In this document: in pieces, positions 63,560 through 64,000 of the stretch
Layout: every line of letters starts with the position of its first letter
Numbering within the stretch: the first letter of the stretch is position 1
Source of the DNA: an uncultured Lachnospiraceae bacterium
GTDB lineage: Bacteria > Bacillota > Clostridia > Lachnospirales > Lachnospiraceae
DNA: 64,000 nucleotides
Assembly (NCBI GenBank): GCA_944384105.1
Contig: CALWSC010000114.1
Span: 35,994-99,993 of the forward strand
Direction of reading: 5' to 3'
Program-made: the position numbers and the translations under genes
Notes under the pieces: generated by a model
The model's database searches: none
Told to the model about the DNA's origin: nothing
The model's input: only the letters and a program-made list of their open reading frames with translations

Positions 63560-63632
63560 TGGAACCTATAGGGCTCGAACCTATGACCCTCTGCTTGTAA
63601 GGCAGATGCTCTCCCAGCTGAGCTAAGATTCC
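63560..63632 (-). tRNA. tRNA-Val (TAC)
   Basis: 73 nt. Acceptor GGAATCT/AGGTTCC, anticodon loop CTTACAA, T-arm GGTTCGAGCCC. Confidence 0.95.
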
Positions 63633-63660
63633 ATTTTCAATTAAAATTATTTAATTGAAA

Positions 63661-63734
63661 CGACCCAGAAGAGACTCGAACTCTCGACCTCCGCCGTGAC
63701 AGGGCGGCGCTCTAACCAACTGAGCCACTGGGCC
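63661..63734 (-). tRNA. tRNA-Asp (GTC)
   Basis: 74 nt. Acceptor GGCCCAG/CTGGGTC, anticodon loop CTGTCAC, T-arm AGTTCGAGTCT. First tRNA after the rRNA. Confidence 0.95.
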
Positions 63735-63901
63735 ATTCTTGAAAGTATCTTATATACCTTCAAAACCGCATACACTCAAACATCATTCTTAACCGTTTCG
63801 TAAACAAAGACCATAAGGAAGTTCAGTTTCACTTCGTTCAACCGAACGACCTTTGCACCGGACTCCCGACTTCGCGTTCCGCTCGCGCTCGTCAAGTGCT
63901 C

Positions 63902-64000
63902 AGGTCAAGCCCTCGACCGATTAGTATTAGTCAGCTCCATGCATTGCTGCACTTCCACCTCTAACCTATCTACCTCGTCGTCTTCAAGGGGTCTTACTTC
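63902..64000 (-). rRNA. 23S ribosomal RNA, 3' end (continues beyond window)
   Basis: The minus strand contains the conserved 23S 3' segment CTGACTAATACTAATCGGTC followed by GAGGGCTTGACC, ending at about 63902. The 167 nt between it and tRNA-Asp is spacer, with no 5S rRNA seen in it. Confidence 0.93.

Overview
The window looks like a chromosomal segment of an anaerobic, spore-forming Gram-positive of the Lachnospiraceae type (Clostridia). The grounds are sporulation genes (spoIID and a SpoIIQ-like gene), two rubrerythrins next to a PerR-like Fur regulator, T-box and SAM-I leaders, a CBS-domain pyrophosphatase, and strong AGGAGG-type ribosome binding sites. The content is mostly core and metabolic. 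No CRISPR array, prophage or complete insertion sequence was seen.

Layout. 1-8.2 kb: a TetR regulator cut by the window edge; tatD overlapping an NlpC/P60 wall hydrolase; a P-type ATPase behind what reads as a yybP-ykoY manganese riboswitch; metG behind a methionine T-box. 8.2-11.3 kb: PerR-like regulator, reverse rubrerythrin, classical rubrerythrin, corrinoid adenosyltransferase and a small alarmone synthetase. 11.6-17.8 kb: rsmA with a TPR/P-loop protein, metK under a SAM-I riboswitch, a lone PduB-like microcompartment shell protein, and a 49-residue membrane ORF. 17.9-26.8 kb: a heterodimeric ABC exporter with a MarR regulator and a 42-bp near-palindromic operator, murA, aroK, dinB and a LysR regulator. 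26.9-30 kb: a purine permease whose conserved N-terminus is split off by an in-frame stop, followed by adenine deaminase.

30-42.9 kb: gdhA, a flavin reductase-like protein, CBS-pyrophosphatase, an ABC ATPase/permease pair with a BceR-like box fed by an OmpR-type two-component system, an aldo/keto reductase with a GH43-like glycosidase, a triple-S1 protein and a PepSY lipoprotein. 42.9-49.8 kb: a six-gene polyamine operon (speD, speA-type decarboxylase, speE, speB, carboxynorspermidine dehydrogenase, nspC). It encodes both known routes from putrescine to spermidine and is preceded by a roughly 415-nt structured leader ending in a terminator. 49.8-62 kb: deoB, a TrhA/HlyIII protein, a GIY-YIG protein with an interlocked leader fold, spoIIQ-like and spoIID, a MoxR/DUF58/transglutaminase operon, sdaAB-sdaAA, a YbaK-type deacylase and a D,D-carboxypeptidase. 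62-64 kb: a membrane-anchored MBL hydrolase, then seven tRNA genes downstream of the 3' end of a 23S rRNA with no 5S between them.

RNA-based control is prominent. Three leaders match known classes (Mn, T-box-Met, SAM-I). At least two others (polyamine operon and GIY-YIG gene) carry strong, unexplained secondary structure and are the best candidates for something undescribed. Arginine to agmatine to putrescine to spermidine can be traced in a single operon, and the SAM that SpeD would need is made by the riboswitch-controlled metK in the same window. Adenine uptake and deamination are also paired.
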